From positions 1 to 64,000 of the IMG/VR virus record IMGVR_UViG_3300029812_000129: a DNA stretch of 64,000 nt; one strand, written 5' to 3'. A program made the translations under genes and the position numbers. The stretch's first letter is position 1; every line of letters starts with the position of its first letter. The notes beneath the pieces are model-generated. The model ran no database searches and was not told the DNA's origin. It saw only the letters and a list, made by a program, of their open reading frames with translations. Of the stretch, positions 50,413-58,382 are shown piece after piece. The stretch comes from a virus.

Positions 50413-51370
50413 TGTAATGGCTCTCCTCAAATAAATAATTGTCAACTTTTTGAATTATAAAATTATCCCAAAATTTTCTATCAACTTTTTTAGGTAGCTT
50501 GCTTTGTAAAGATAGTTCCTCAACTTCATACATTAGCTCTTCGAGTTTTGGAGCAACAACTGTTGAGTAATCGAACTCCCCTTGTTTAACTGCCCTTAAA
50601 TATTCTGCTTCTTTTAGTGGAAAAGTAATTGTATTTTGAGTTAATATTTCTTTGGTTTGATAAGCAGCCCTTAAGGCATGAGAGATAGCTTTCCAGTCTA
50701 TCCCCTTGTTTTCTGCTGCCATCTTTGCTCTTGCCCCATAATTTTTATAGAAGTTATTAACTACTTCATATAAATAACTCAAACTTGTAGTTTCCCCAAC
50801 TTTCCTTCCACAGACTTCATACATTCTTATTCCGTTTACATCTGGTTCTTGTTTAAAAATATGTTCTCCTGTTGGTAATACGTCCCATAATTCTTTTAAT
50901 TTAATATCTCTATCATATGCATAAAAGCCATCAATAAAATTTAATACTCTTTTAGCATCATTTAATCTGCTCCCCTTAATTCCATATTTGCTCGCTTGTT
51001 TCCTGGCATATCCGACAAAAGCATTTAAGCTCTTGGTGTAAAATCTATGGCGTTCAGATACAATCTTTTCCCATATGTTAGAAGATTCTAAAACCATATT
51101 TTCGGGAGTATGTAGCATATCTAATGCAACTGTCTGACCCTGACAAGCTAATTCAATAAAATAATGTAGAGAATAGATCTCGTAATCAATATCTTCTGAT
51201 GTATTTTTGGAAAGACTATTCCCTGTTGTTTGATGATAGCTTTTAGGAATTTTCCCTAAAAATATTTGTTCTTTAGTGGGCATAAAGATACCTTTAAAAT
51301 CTTTATCCGATAATTCTGTATTTGTACCATATAAATGGCTTCCAAAAATTAGCTTAACAATTGTTAGCAT
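50402..51370 (-). CDS. Pol-beta superfamily nucleotidyltransferase
   Basis: 322 residues from MLTIVKLIFGSHLYGTNTEL. GSHLYGTNTELSDKDFKG is the GS..D.D nucleotidyltransferase signature of the YcgL/DNA polymerase beta-like family widespread in phages. Substrate unknown; neighbours (HD, RtcB, RNA ligase) suggest RNA end processing. Confidence 0.75.
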   Translation of the reverse strand: MLTIVKLIFGSHLYGTNTELSDKDFKGIFMPTKEQIFLGKIPKSYHQTTGNSLSKNTSEDIDYEIYSLHYFIELACQGQTVALDMLHTPENMVLESSNIWEKIVSERHRFYTKSLNAFVGYARKQASKYGIKGSRLNDAKRVLNFIDGFYAYDRDIKLKELWDVLPTGEHIFKQEPDVNGIRMYEVCGRKVGETTSLSYLYEVVNNFYKNYGARAKMAAENKGIDWKAISHALRAAYQTKEILTQNTITFPLKEAEYLRAVKQGEFDYSTVVAPKLEELMYEVEELSLQSKLPKKVDRKFWDNFIIQKVDNYLFEESHYNGI

Positions 51371-51834
51371 CCCATCATCGCCTTTAATCCGCAAGCAAAT
51401 AACCAGAAGAAAGCCAAAAATACCAAAGCCCCAAGAAATGATATAATCAGCCGTCCTCTGGTTACACCGTATATTTGTTTCTGAAAGAAGTTTTTATGAT
51501 GGATAGCCCGGTGTTTTCTTATTATCTGCCTTGTAACATCTTTCTTTCCTGATAGAAGGTTTAAATGGGCTGATGTAATCGTTGCATTTTCGGGAATGTC
51601 TTTTAATCCATAACAATCTACTGGTTTCTTTTTATTGTATTTAACATCACAATAACCGGATGGCATCAGACAAAAAGTATCAAGCAAATCTGTGTGTTCT
51701 TTGTCGGCATAAACTTGGACTGAATGAATTTCATTCCAACAACCGCAAAGTTTAATATAAATATTTTCTCCATAATCTTCTGAAATCTGTTTACATAAAT
51801 CATAAGGTATGACTGTAAAATGTTCTGTTATCAT
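51364..51834 (-). CDS. Tail-anchored membrane protein
   Basis: 156 residues, soluble N-terminal part with several cysteines and one C-terminal membrane helix (LIISFLGALVFLAFFWLFAC). Unrecognised. Confidence 0.5.
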   Translation of the reverse strand: MITEHFTVIPYDLCKQISEDYGENIYIKLCGCWNEIHSVQVYADKEHTDLLDTFCLMPSGYCDVKYNKKKPVDCYGLKDIPENATITSAHLNLLSGKKDVTRQIIRKHRAIHHKNFFQKQIYGVTRGRLIISFLGALVFLAFFWLFACGLKAMMGC

Positions 51835-52017
51835 TTACTCCTCCTCAAATAAATCAGAAAAATCACAACTACTTAGAAACTTTCTAACTTTATTATTTAC
51901 ACTAATAAACCGCAACTTAAATGGCTTCATGCTCTCTATGATTGCATGTTCATCATGGTAGTATCCGCCCTCGTCTTCCCACGCTTGCTCAACTAAGATA
52001 GTATCGCCTTTTTCCAT
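51835..52017 (-). CDS. Small acidic hypothetical protein
   Basis: 60 residues beginning MEKGDTILVEQAWEDEGGYY. AAAGGAG lies between it and structured leader C; first gene after the 52204-52232 promoter. Confidence 0.5.
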   Translation of the reverse strand: MEKGDTILVEQAWEDEGGYYHDEHAIIESMKPFKLRFISVNNKVRKFLSSCDFSDLFEEE

Positions 52018-52034
52018 TATTTCTCCTTTAAATT

Positions 52035-52197
52035 GGGGGCTGGCTTTTGCTCCAGCTTACGCTTGACTCGACAAGCACCTTCGCAGCTACTTACCAGCCC
52101 CCTTCCCGCAGCCCTTTCTCACAGGAAATTCAATTTTCAAACTTGGTGGGGGAGAAGACGCAACCCTCTCCCCTGTGCAAACACAACTGAGTAAGTT
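52035..52197 (-). ncRNA. Structured 5' leader with element C
   Basis: From about position 52197 (expected start of the promoter at 52204-52232) to 18 bases before the gene at 52017. The outer stem GGGGGCTGG (52035-52043)/CCAGCCCCC (52094-52102) encloses GCTTG-TCGAGT-CAAGC. The upstream half has CACAGG/CCTGTG enclosing GGGGAGA/TCTCCCC. A riboswitch, tRNA-like RNA or attenuator is possible. Confidence 0.55.
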
Positions 52198-52203
52198 GTA
52201 TAT

Positions 52204-52232
52204 ATAATAAATGATAAATTTTTACTTGTCAA
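52204..52232 (-). promoter_or_regulatory. Sigma-70-type promoter
   Basis: TTGACA (52227-52232) with 17-base spacing and TATTAT (52204-52209) on the minus strand. It drives leader C and the genes to the left. One of the best promoters in the window. Confidence 0.75.
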
Positions 52233-52582
52233 CTATTTCTTCTTTTTATTACAAGAATGTCATCTGCTATACACGGAAAAGCCCTATCAACTATTCTTGC
52301 GATTTCATAGTTACGACAAATTACTAGTTCCCGACCATCTCTCAATATTATATTGCCTGGTCGCCTTCCATGTCCACAACAAGATGCAACGGTTTCAACC
52401 TTGCCGTCATTCAAAGCTTTAATAATCTTTTCAATGCACGGATCTATTCCACCGTCTCCTGGTTTTCTGCCACACAAGGTGCACGGAGCGTTTTCAGAAA
52501 TACCAAACCCAGTTTTACAATTAACCCATCCTTCTCTTTTATGTTCAATATCATGCCCTCTGTTTTGTGATTTTATTACCAT
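52229..52582 (-). CDS. Hypothetical Cys-rich phage protein
   Basis: 117 residues. CTLCGRKPGDGGIDPCIEKI and TVASCCGHGRRPGNIIL; a recurring small phage protein with paired cysteines and a CGHG motif. Function unknown. Confidence 0.6.
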   Translation of the reverse strand: MVIKSQNRGHDIEHKREGWVNCKTGFGISENAPCTLCGRKPGDGGIDPCIEKIIKALNDGKVETVASCCGHGRRPGNIILRDGRELVICRNYEIARIVDRAFPCIADDILVIKRRNS

Positions 52583-52583
52583 T

Positions 52584-52745
52584 TTATTTTCCCAACATAG
52601 TTAAAAGGATATATACAAAAATAGGTAGATTTAATAAAATACAAAGTGCTTTTGTCGAATTGTTGGTTGGCTTATCATCTGCAAGCGGAACCCCAATAAT
52701 AGATAGAGTAACCATTACTAAAGAATACCATCCTAAAATTTTCAT
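52584..52745 (-). CDS. Small two-helix membrane protein
   Basis: 53 residues: YSLVMVTLSIIGVPLADDK and ALCILLNLPIFVYILLTML. AAGGGG upstream; start overlaps the stop of the next gene by one base. Confidence 0.55.
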   Translation of the reverse strand: MKILGWYSLVMVTLSIIGVPLADDKPTNNSTKALCILLNLPIFVYILLTMLGK

Positions 52746-52912
52746 TACTTTTTATCCCCTTTCCTTTGAGCACGCACAACACATCTACAAACTACTTTAT
52801 TGCCTTTTTGGTTGTGTCCTATCCAGCCTCTTCCAAAACAATGTTTACAATTCTTTTTAGCTAACGAGTAATCCCATACTTCAATATTTACTTTAAACGG
52901 ATTTGGTATCAT
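52745..52912 (-). CDS. Small zinc-ribbon protein
   Basis: 55 residues from MIPNPFKVNIEVW. CKHCFGRGWIGHN with later CRC forms a zinc ribbon of the CxxCxGxG type. GGAGAGAG precedes the ATG at 52912. Confidence 0.6.
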   Translation of the reverse strand: MIPNPFKVNIEVWDYSLAKKNCKHCFGRGWIGHNQKGNKVVCRCVVRAQRKGDKK

Positions 52913-52922
52913 TTCTCTCTCC

Positions 52923-53093
52923 TTAACAAAAATAGTTCCACCATGATATAGTAACAATCGCAATCAGGGTTGCAACAAGTGTTGCTATGATTGGAACTAA
53001 TACAGATGTAGTTTTAACATGTCGATCGGTAACTGCTCCATAAGTCCCTATTGCCATTAAAATAACCCAAATTAAAATCGCTAAGTATTTCAC
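52923..53093 (-). CDS. Small membrane protein
   Basis: 56 residues from GTG (AGGAGAAATAAAA upstream). Two membrane helices: LAILIWVILMAIGTYGAV and VPIIATLVATLIAIVTISWW. The zinc-ribbon ribosome site follows its stop. Confidence 0.55.
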   Translation of the reverse strand: MKYLAILIWVILMAIGTYGAVTDRHVKTTSVLVPIIATLVATLIAIVTISWWNYFC

Positions 53094-53095
53094 TT

Positions 53096-53335
53096 TTATT
53101 TCTCCTCCATATCAAGTTTAATATTGTGCTGAGTTCCCACAACAACTGTTTTAATAGTTTCTCCCGCCCAGAACATATCTGAAGTTGTATATTCTGTGCC
53201 ATATTTCTCATTAAGAATCTTTGCCTGGTGACCAGCACCAATATATACAGGAATTGACGCAATCATAATTATTGCTACTGCGAAAATTGTTGGGCCAAGG
53301 AAAAATTTGACATCTGTCCAAAAATATTTCATCAT
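53096..53335 (-). CDS. Small membrane protein
   Basis: 79 residues. One membrane helix (TIFAVAIIMIASIPVYIGAG) and the C-terminal motif YGTEYTTSDMFWAGETIKTV, which recurs in phage membrane proteins of unknown role. Confidence 0.6.
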   Translation of the reverse strand: MMKYFWTDVKFFLGPTIFAVAIIMIASIPVYIGAGHQAKILNEKYGTEYTTSDMFWAGETIKTVVVGTQHNIKLDMEEK

Positions 53336-53553
53336 ACCTCCTTTAATAAAGTATCTATAATTTTCCTTAAGTCAATTAAGTCAGATTTTGATAAACGCAT
53401 TTCCGAATAACCATTATATCCTCTACATTTTAAAAGCAATCCCCATGAATCAATTTCAAATGTTAAATTATTATTACTGTTAATCTTTAATTCAAAAAGT
53501 CTTTTCTTATCAAGTGCTTCAGCTTCTTGTTTAATTTTTTGTAATAGAATCAT
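53332..53553 (-). CDS. Hypothetical protein
   Basis: 73 residues, mixed alpha-beta; LRKIIDTLLKEV end. Overlaps neighbours. Unrecognised. Confidence 0.45.
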   Translation of the reverse strand: MILLQKIKQEAEALDKKRLFELKINSNNNLTFEIDSWGLLLKCRGYNGYSEMRLSKSDLIDLRKIIDTLLKEV

Positions 53554-53791
53554 TTTTTACCTCTCTCTCATAATATTGTTTAAATAATTTAACTGCTTTA
53601 ACTAAAAGAAAAAGCAAAAGAACTGCTGGCCAAAGCATTCCAATTACAAATGCTGTAATGCCTTCTCCACAAAATTCCCATGGTTCTGAAATTGGATCAT
53701 TAAATAAAGTATCTCTACCTCTATAAATAGCAATTATCGTTGTTCCCAAGAAAGTTATGACGAGAAACAATACATAAATTTTTATTAACAT
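53531..53791 (-). CDS. Two-helix membrane protein
   Basis: 86 residues; N-terminal helix (KIYVLFLVITFLGTTIIAIY) and second (ITAFVIGMLWPAVLLLFLLV) with a basic tail. GGAGGTGAAG lies upstream. Function unknown. Confidence 0.55.
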   Translation of the reverse strand: MLIKIYVLFLVITFLGTTIIAIYRGRDTLFNDPISEPWEFCGEGITAFVIGMLWPAVLLLFLLVKAVKLFKQYYEREVKNDSITKN

Positions 53792-53830
53792 TTCTTCACC
53801 TCCATATTATTAAGCACTTCTCTTATATCT

Positions 53831-54048
53831 TTAAACCCTCCCGATAAACCAATCAGCTGGATATGTTTCTATTATTCTGAAGAACAAAAGTTCAACAAAT
53901 AATTCCCCGTCACTCCAATATATGCATAATAAATTTCTCATTATTGGCTCTTCTTCTAAATCTTCTGTTCTTACCATACATATACCACCGCCAAAACATC
54001 TATCTTTAAGAAAAAAATCTATCCAACCAAGTGAAAAGGCATACTCAT
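53831..54048 (-). pseudogene. Small gene frameshifted just after its start
   Basis: GGAGAGGG ATG at 54048 opens a frame that stops after nine codons. The adjacent frame runs from there to TAA at 53831 as DEYAFSLGWIDFFLKD .. EETYPADWFIGRV-type protein sequence (about 70 residues) but has no start codon near the ribosome site. A one-base indel near the start explains both. A GTG/ATG start inside the frame (MVRTEDLEEEPIM) is the alternative. Confidence 0.5.
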
Positions 54049-54067
54049 CCCTCTCCTTTATTTAATA

Positions 54068-54487
54068 TTAATCCATTCCATCAAGATCTTCTTTTGTAAT
54101 TTCATAACAATCAATTTTATCTATACAGTTTTCAAGAAAAATATCCATAAATGGAAGATTCACTCGTGGGCACATTCCCCGAACAAGGGTATTGCCATGT
54201 TTATCTAAATATTTCCATACAGGTATATTCAAATAATTATATTTTATTCTTCTATCTTCAAACTTACGGAAAAGATAAATCTTCATATCTTCAAACAGTC
54301 CTAATCGGTTAAACCCTGTGGGCATACCAAGAAAGATTTTCCCGATACCAAATTCCCTTGTCCCCGCAACATGATTTGAACAAGCCATGGTTCCATTATC
54401 TGCTACAATAAAACATCCATCTTTAGGACTACTTCCACAAACACATCCACAACATTGATATTTTTCTACAGCTTCCTTAACGTCCAT
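54068..54487 (-). CDS. Cys-rich hypothetical protein
   Basis: 139 residues. YQCCGCVCGSSPKDGCF at the N-terminus, then an alpha-beta part. GGGAGGG lies upstream of its ATG. Unrecognised. Confidence 0.55.
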   Translation of the reverse strand: MDVKEAVEKYQCCGCVCGSSPKDGCFIVADNGTMACSNHVAGTREFGIGKIFLGMPTGFNRLGLFEDMKIYLFRKFEDRRIKYNYLNIPVWKYLDKHGNTLVRGMCPRVNLPFMDIFLENCIDKIDCYEITKEDLDGMD

Positions 54488-54605
54488 ATTTAACCCTCCC
54501 TTATTTAACGTTTAAGCCCTTTAAATTTCTTTTCCTTGCTATGCCATTGGATATATCTAAAGTCTTTAATTCTGCTTGTTCCTGTTGCCTCCAGGGATTG
54601 TGGGG

Positions 54606-55400
54606 CTAATCTATTACTTTAAGTTCAATTACCCAAACCCATGGATTTTTGTTCCACCTATAATCACGTTTTTTGTAAATTAAATCCCATAAAGTAGCAA
54701 ATGATGTTCGAGCAAACCTCGTAGCTAAAAACTCTCCGTGCCTGCCTTGCCACCCATCGGGCTTAGTAACGTTTTCCCAATAATGAAACCACTCGCTTCT
54801 CTTTCCAAGCACATAGTTTTTATACCATCCATGCCCTTCGTTAATAACCCCTTCTGCTTTTGCATCTTCTTCCGTAATATCCTGCACCCTTTCAGCTCTT
54901 ATATCTGTAATCTCAAGATTTATCCTTGAAGCCCAACGTGGCATATGGATTGAGGGTCGCCATCGGCAGGGAGATTGCCCTTTATCCCAATGATAATATC
55001 CATATTCATCTTTTGGTGTCCCTTTAGCCTCTGCCTCTTCTGAGCTTTGAATGCTCATCCGTTCGCACCAATCATCATAAGCGGATTCCGATACATCCCC
55101 CAAATCACATTCGCCCTCCTCTGCTTCGCCACCAGCCTTATAACCAAACCACATAGGTTCGCCTTCCCAAAAACTTTCCACTCTCCATGTTTCCCGCACC
55201 CATAATCTATCTCCTATCTCATAAGGGCATTTAAGCTCATATCGCTTATCGTCAAAAATCGTATCCACATAAAAATTCCCTGCATTATTTATAACTTTTT
55301 CAATATCCTGAAATTTCATGGGTCTTCTCGTCTGTGTTTTCCTTCCTTCCAACAAGGCCTTAGCCATTTCTATATTGAAAATAATTGGATGTTCTTTCAT
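54606..55400 (-). CDS. ASCH-like phage protein
   Basis: 264 residues. PIIFNIEMAKALLEGRKTQTRR at the start and ELKCPYEIGDRLWVRETW are the typical front of phage ASCH-domain proteins (often mislabelled morphogenetic protein); WVWVIELKVID ends the fold. ASCH domains bind RNA or modified nucleosides. A 118-base gap without a gene follows. Confidence 0.75.
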   Translation of the reverse strand: MKEHPIIFNIEMAKALLEGRKTQTRRPMKFQDIEKVINNAGNFYVDTIFDDKRYELKCPYEIGDRLWVRETWRVESFWEGEPMWFGYKAGGEAEEGECDLGDVSESAYDDWCERMSIQSSEEAEAKGTPKDEYGYYHWDKGQSPCRWRPSIHMPRWASRINLEITDIRAERVQDITEEDAKAEGVINEGHGWYKNYVLGKRSEWFHYWENVTKPDGWQGRHGEFLATRFARTSFATLWDLIYKKRDYRWNKNPWVWVIELKVID

Positions 55401-55401
55401 C

Positions 55402-55782
55402 TCAATCCACCCTCTCGTAATGTTTTAATACTTCCTCAGTTTGTTTATTCCTTTCTAATTCCATTATTTCTTGATTTTTAATAAATTCTGTTTTCTCTGC
55501 TTTTACTTCTTTTGCTCTTTTAGCAACCATTTTTTGAAAATCCTCAACCCATTTACCTTCGTGAAGCCAACCATAAGTTTCTGTCCATCCACAAAAACCA
55601 CCAGTAACTCCATAAACTTTTACTGCTTTGGCCGAAGGAAACTTGCCAGGAAGGACTATTTCTCCTTTTGGAAGAACCCATATAGAAAATGTCCTACCTC
55701 TTGCGTGATAATCGCTGGAAATAAAAAACCTTCCATACTGCCCTGTTTTAAATAATTTTGCATATTTTCCGGCTCCTTCCAT
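55402..55782 (-). CDS. Hypothetical protein
   Basis: 126 residues from MEGAGKYAKLFKTGQYGRFF (GAGGAG upstream). Aromatic-rich beta core (WTETYGWLHEGKW) and a charged helical end. Unrecognised. Confidence 0.5.
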   Translation of the reverse strand: MEGAGKYAKLFKTGQYGRFFISSDYHARGRTFSIWVLPKGEIVLPGKFPSAKAVKVYGVTGGFCGWTETYGWLHEGKWVEDFQKMVAKRAKEVKAEKTEFIKNQEIMELERNKQTEEVLKHYERVD

Positions 55783-55787
55783 ATCAA

Positions 55788-55979
55788 TCAATCTCCTCTT
55801 AAACATTCTTCAGAACAATAACATTCCCATTCTCTATCAACCTTGTTTATTATCCAGCCAACTTCTCTTGCCTGTTTTAGTGTACCCACAACATCAATCA
55901 TCCTATCAAACATTTCGCTAAAACCACACTTACTACAATATATCGTAGTTGTTCCAAAATCTCTTTCTGATTCAATCAT
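55788..55979 (-). CDS. Small zinc-finger protein
   Basis: 63 residues. IYCSKCGFSE and CYCSEECLRGD give a four- or five-cysteine zinc site. Common small phage type; function unknown. Confidence 0.6.
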   Translation of the reverse strand: MIESERDFGTTTIYCSKCGFSEMFDRMIDVVGTLKQAREVGWIINKVDREWECYCSEECLRGD

Positions 55980-55980
55980 A

Positions 55981-56586
55981 TTAATCTTCCCCTACAATAT
56001 CTATAAAGCTTTCTTCTATATTCTCTAAGATAGCTATCTTTATTCCTTTATACATCCAGGGATGATTTTTACAGCGTACTTGCCCACAATAATTTGTAGT
56101 ATGGTAAAGACTACTACTTTCTTGCAACTCTTGAAAAGACTCTCTACTAAGAATTAAATACTTAGGTTTCTTACCAAGTGTTCTATAATAGAAATTAGCA
56201 TATCTATCCCCAATTTCTTTTATAATGTTTTGTTTACCACGTAATACTTCTTTCATCATATGAATCATGTTTCCACAATTTATTTTAGCTTCCTGTAAAG
56301 TCTGCGATCTTCTAAGTTTATGATAGAAAGAGTTATTATCATCACATGCATATCCTGCTCTTGATAATAGACAATCCTCGCAGTTATTATCATATCCTTT
56401 ACACAAAGGACAAAACCTTGCATAACAAGGAATCCCTAATTTTTTGTTGTTTACCATAACTGTTGTAGAATCAAATCCACTGGCTATACTAAATTTGGTT
56501 GCCTTACCCAATAATCCCTTAATATCTTTTTCCCAGTGCTCGATAGATTCTCTTAATAGCCTTTGTTCTTCTACACTTAAATGCAT
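55981..56586 (-). CDS. Cys-rich hypothetical protein
   Basis: 201 residues. FCPLCKGYDNNCEDCLLSRA forms a zinc site; helical neighbourhood follows, with a second CGQVRCKNHPW pattern. Unrecognised. Confidence 0.5.
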   Translation of the reverse strand: MHLSVEEQRLLRESIEHWEKDIKGLLGKATKFSIASGFDSTTVMVNNKKLGIPCYARFCPLCKGYDNNCEDCLLSRAGYACDDNNSFYHKLRRSQTLQEAKINCGNMIHMMKEVLRGKQNIIKEIGDRYANFYYRTLGKKPKYLILSRESFQELQESSSLYHTTNYCGQVRCKNHPWMYKGIKIAILENIEESFIDIVGED

Positions 56587-57110
56587 TATCCCTCCATAGG
56601 TTTAATAAAGAAAATTTGTGCATAATTCATTACAAATTCATTTGAATCAATACCAAGCATTTCGGATTCAGCATATCCTGGCCACAGACCTGTCCAACGA
56701 GCAAATGCCTTATCGTGTCCTTCACAATCACATTGTATCCTTTGCCCTCCACAAACAGAACATCTTTCTACGTCACAACCATCCTCATGTACCTGCCCTG
56801 GTTTTGCTTTACAATCGTGGCAGTCCTTTAGTTGGCCCATTTTCTCTCTCACAAATTCTCTCCTAATTTCCTCGGCTTCCGCAGCTTCAGTCTCCTGGTC
56901 GTCTTTCTCTATGGCTGCCTTACAGTATATCCCTTTATCCCCAGTCAATTCGCACAATAGCTTCAATGGGATAAGTGCATATCCATTAAGATAAAGTGAA
57001 AATACGCCATCATGGCCATGGATTACTGTTTTCTTTTTTTTCTTATCTGCTTTTCTAACCTGAATATAGCAATTTCTAAGATAAGAACGCTTAAAATCTT
57101 TTGTTGACAT
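56586..57110 (-). CDS. Hypothetical phage protein with Cys/His cluster
   Basis: 174 residues. CHDCKAKPGQVHEDGCDVER with CSVCGGQRIQCDCEGHDKAF and RWTGLWPGYAESEMLG is a motif set I associate with a conserved phage protein of unknown function. Confidence 0.6.
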   Translation of the reverse strand: MSTKDFKRSYLRNCYIQVRKADKKKKKTVIHGHDGVFSLYLNGYALIPLKLLCELTGDKGIYCKAAIEKDDQETEAAEAEEIRREFVREKMGQLKDCHDCKAKPGQVHEDGCDVERCSVCGGQRIQCDCEGHDKAFARWTGLWPGYAESEMLGIDSNEFVMNYAQIFFIKPMEG

Positions 57111-57129
57111 TTTCTACCTCCTTTTATCT

Positions 57130-57300
57130 TTAAATAAAATACCAATCAAGAACTTCTTCTATCCCATTATAAAATGTTTTCTTAAAGTCAGAGAAAGTCT
57201 CTGCTGTAATCAACGCTACTATAAACATACCTGTTGAAAATACTATCATTAATAATACAAACAATGGCCAAAGCATTATATATCTAATCGTTTTAAACAT
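57130..57300 (-). CDS. Small membrane protein
   Basis: 56 residues: a membrane segment IMLWPLFVLLMIVFSTGMFI followed by a short soluble end. AGGAGGTAAAAG lies upstream, and it is the first gene after the promoter at 57319-57346. Confidence 0.6.
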   Translation of the reverse strand: MFKTIRYIMLWPLFVLLMIVFSTGMFIVALITAETFSDFKKTFYNGIEEVLDWYFI

Positions 57301-57318
57301 CTTTTACCTCCTAAAGAA

Positions 57319-57346
57319 ATAATACTATAACGGATAAAAAAGTCAA
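57319..57346 (-). promoter_or_regulatory. Sigma-70-type promoter
   Basis: TTGACT (57341-57346), 16-base spacing, TATTAT (57319-57324) on the minus strand, immediately before the left-going accessory gene unit. Confidence 0.7.
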
Positions 57347-57803
57347 TACCCTCTGAACAGGTACCTTCTATATAAAGATGGTTTTTATATATAAGAGATA
57401 GGGGGGGGGCAATATAAAACCAAGCTTTTATATAGGTAATGTATTCCGTTAGATTTTAGATGTCTAAAAATTGAGCTGACCTTGGGGTGATTGCGTGGGT
57501 CAGAAGTACTGCTCGGCTGTCAAAACTAATTTATAGGCTGTTGATGGGGGGTAACGTATTATAACTATATATTATGTTACATTACAAACAAAAGTATTTT
57601 ACAATGTAAACTATTTATATTATAAACTATATATCATACTATACCAGTTAAACATCGTTATTATATTTATTAAACTATATACTATACGCTTTTTGATTAA
57701 AATGTTATGTTACAATAAAAGGTATTATAATATTTTAGTTATTGCCTACCAATAAATAATGTTTTATAATGTAAATATTTTACAATGTAAAGTATATTTA
57801 GAC
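57347..57803. other. Repeat-rich noncoding region: candidate origin or control region
   Basis: No gene. Contents: a large imperfect inverted repeat 57368-57390 / 57412-57435 enclosing a run of nine G (57401-57409); the perfect dyad TTTTAGA-TG-TCTAAAA (57454-57469); hairpin CTGACC/GGTCAG (57476-57503); and TTTACAnTGTAAA boxes. Between divergent gene blocks and very AT-rich at its right part, as in phage origins. Confidence 0.5.
57598..57791. repeat. TTTACAATGTAAA palindromic boxes
   Basis: Perfect copies at 57598-57610 and 57779-57791, one single-mismatch copy (TTTATAATGTAAA) at 57763-57775, and degenerate relatives near 57584 and 57708. The two right-hand copies are 16 bp apart. Iteron- or operator-like. 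Confidence 0.65.
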
Positions 57804-57841
57804 ACAAAAAAAGAAGGTAGGGTTTTTAAGTCCTACCTTCT
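57804..57841 (-). terminator. Intrinsic terminator
   Basis: AGAAGGTAGG (57812-57821) with CCTACCTTCT (57832-57841), perfect 10 bp; on the minus strand the stem is followed by TTTTTTT. Ends the single-gene transcript of 57862-58119. Confidence 0.85.
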
Positions 57842-57861
57842 CTTTGGTGTTATCCTTCTTG

Positions 57862-58119
57862 TTACCCTTGTTTTACTTCTTGCTGCTCTTCCTTCATTAT
57901 ATATACGGTTTGTTTTCTTAGTGCAACCGCCACCGGTAACTTATGTTTTTTTGCTGTATTCCTAAAACCACTTTGTAAGCTGTTGGCTGTTTCGGTTCCT
58001 TCTGGTTCTATCTGAGCTGCTTTCATATCTGATAATAAAAACTCCTCTAACGTTTCGAGATATTTTGATTCTTTTGTTATTATTGGGACTTCCTCGATGT
58101 TAACCCTTTTAAGTTTCAT
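57862..58119 (-). CDS. Small protein, possible regulator
   Basis: 85 residues. The segment SLQSGFRNTAKKHKLPVAVA followed by LRKQTVYIMKEE resembles the DNA-contact helix pattern of small phage regulators, but no family is certain. It is isolated between its own promoter (58383-58410) and a terminator. Confidence 0.55.
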   Translation of the reverse strand: MKLKRVNIEEVPIITKESKYLETLEEFLLSDMKAAQIEPEGTETANSLQSGFRNTAKKHKLPVAVALRKQTVYIMKEEQQEVKQG

Positions 58120-58120
58120 T

Positions 58121-58330
58121 TTATATCCTTCCCTTTTTAATTGTTTTTGTAGTTCCTTGTATTGTTTTAGATCCTGTTGGGTATTCTCCTAATTTGATAG
58201 CTTGTTAGTAAATGGCTATAATCCGGTTTGGTGGAAAGTCGATCCCTTCTTGCTTGCCTATCAAGGTTTTGAGTATATCTCCTAAAACAAAATTGGGATA
58301 TACGCATGAAAAACCTTCCCAAAATAAAAT
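58121..58330 (-). pseudogene. Small gene interrupted by an in-frame TAA
   Basis: One frame encodes ILFWEGFSCVYPNFVLGDIL, KTLIGKQEGIDFPPNRIIAI, then TAA at 58205-58207 and continues QAIKLGEYPTGSKTIQ to a second TAA at 58121. The first codons lack ATG/GTG; an ATT at 58330 or a TTG one frame off (58334) lie after GGGAGGTG. Either a decayed gene or a start/readthrough oddity. It precedes the 57862 gene on the same transcript. Confidence 0.45.
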
Positions 58331-58382
58331 ACAATTATTTCACCTCCCTTTTTTTATATTTTTCTCACCTCCTATACTTTTA

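Noticed and set aside
53014-53262. Minus-strand frame of 82 codons
   Set aside because: Overlaps two better genes (52923-53093, 53096-53335) and lacks a ribosome site.
54488-54605. Open stretch of about 35 codons (LAPQSLEATGTSRIK)
   Set aside because: No start codon and a stop just upstream; perhaps a gene remnant but unsupported.
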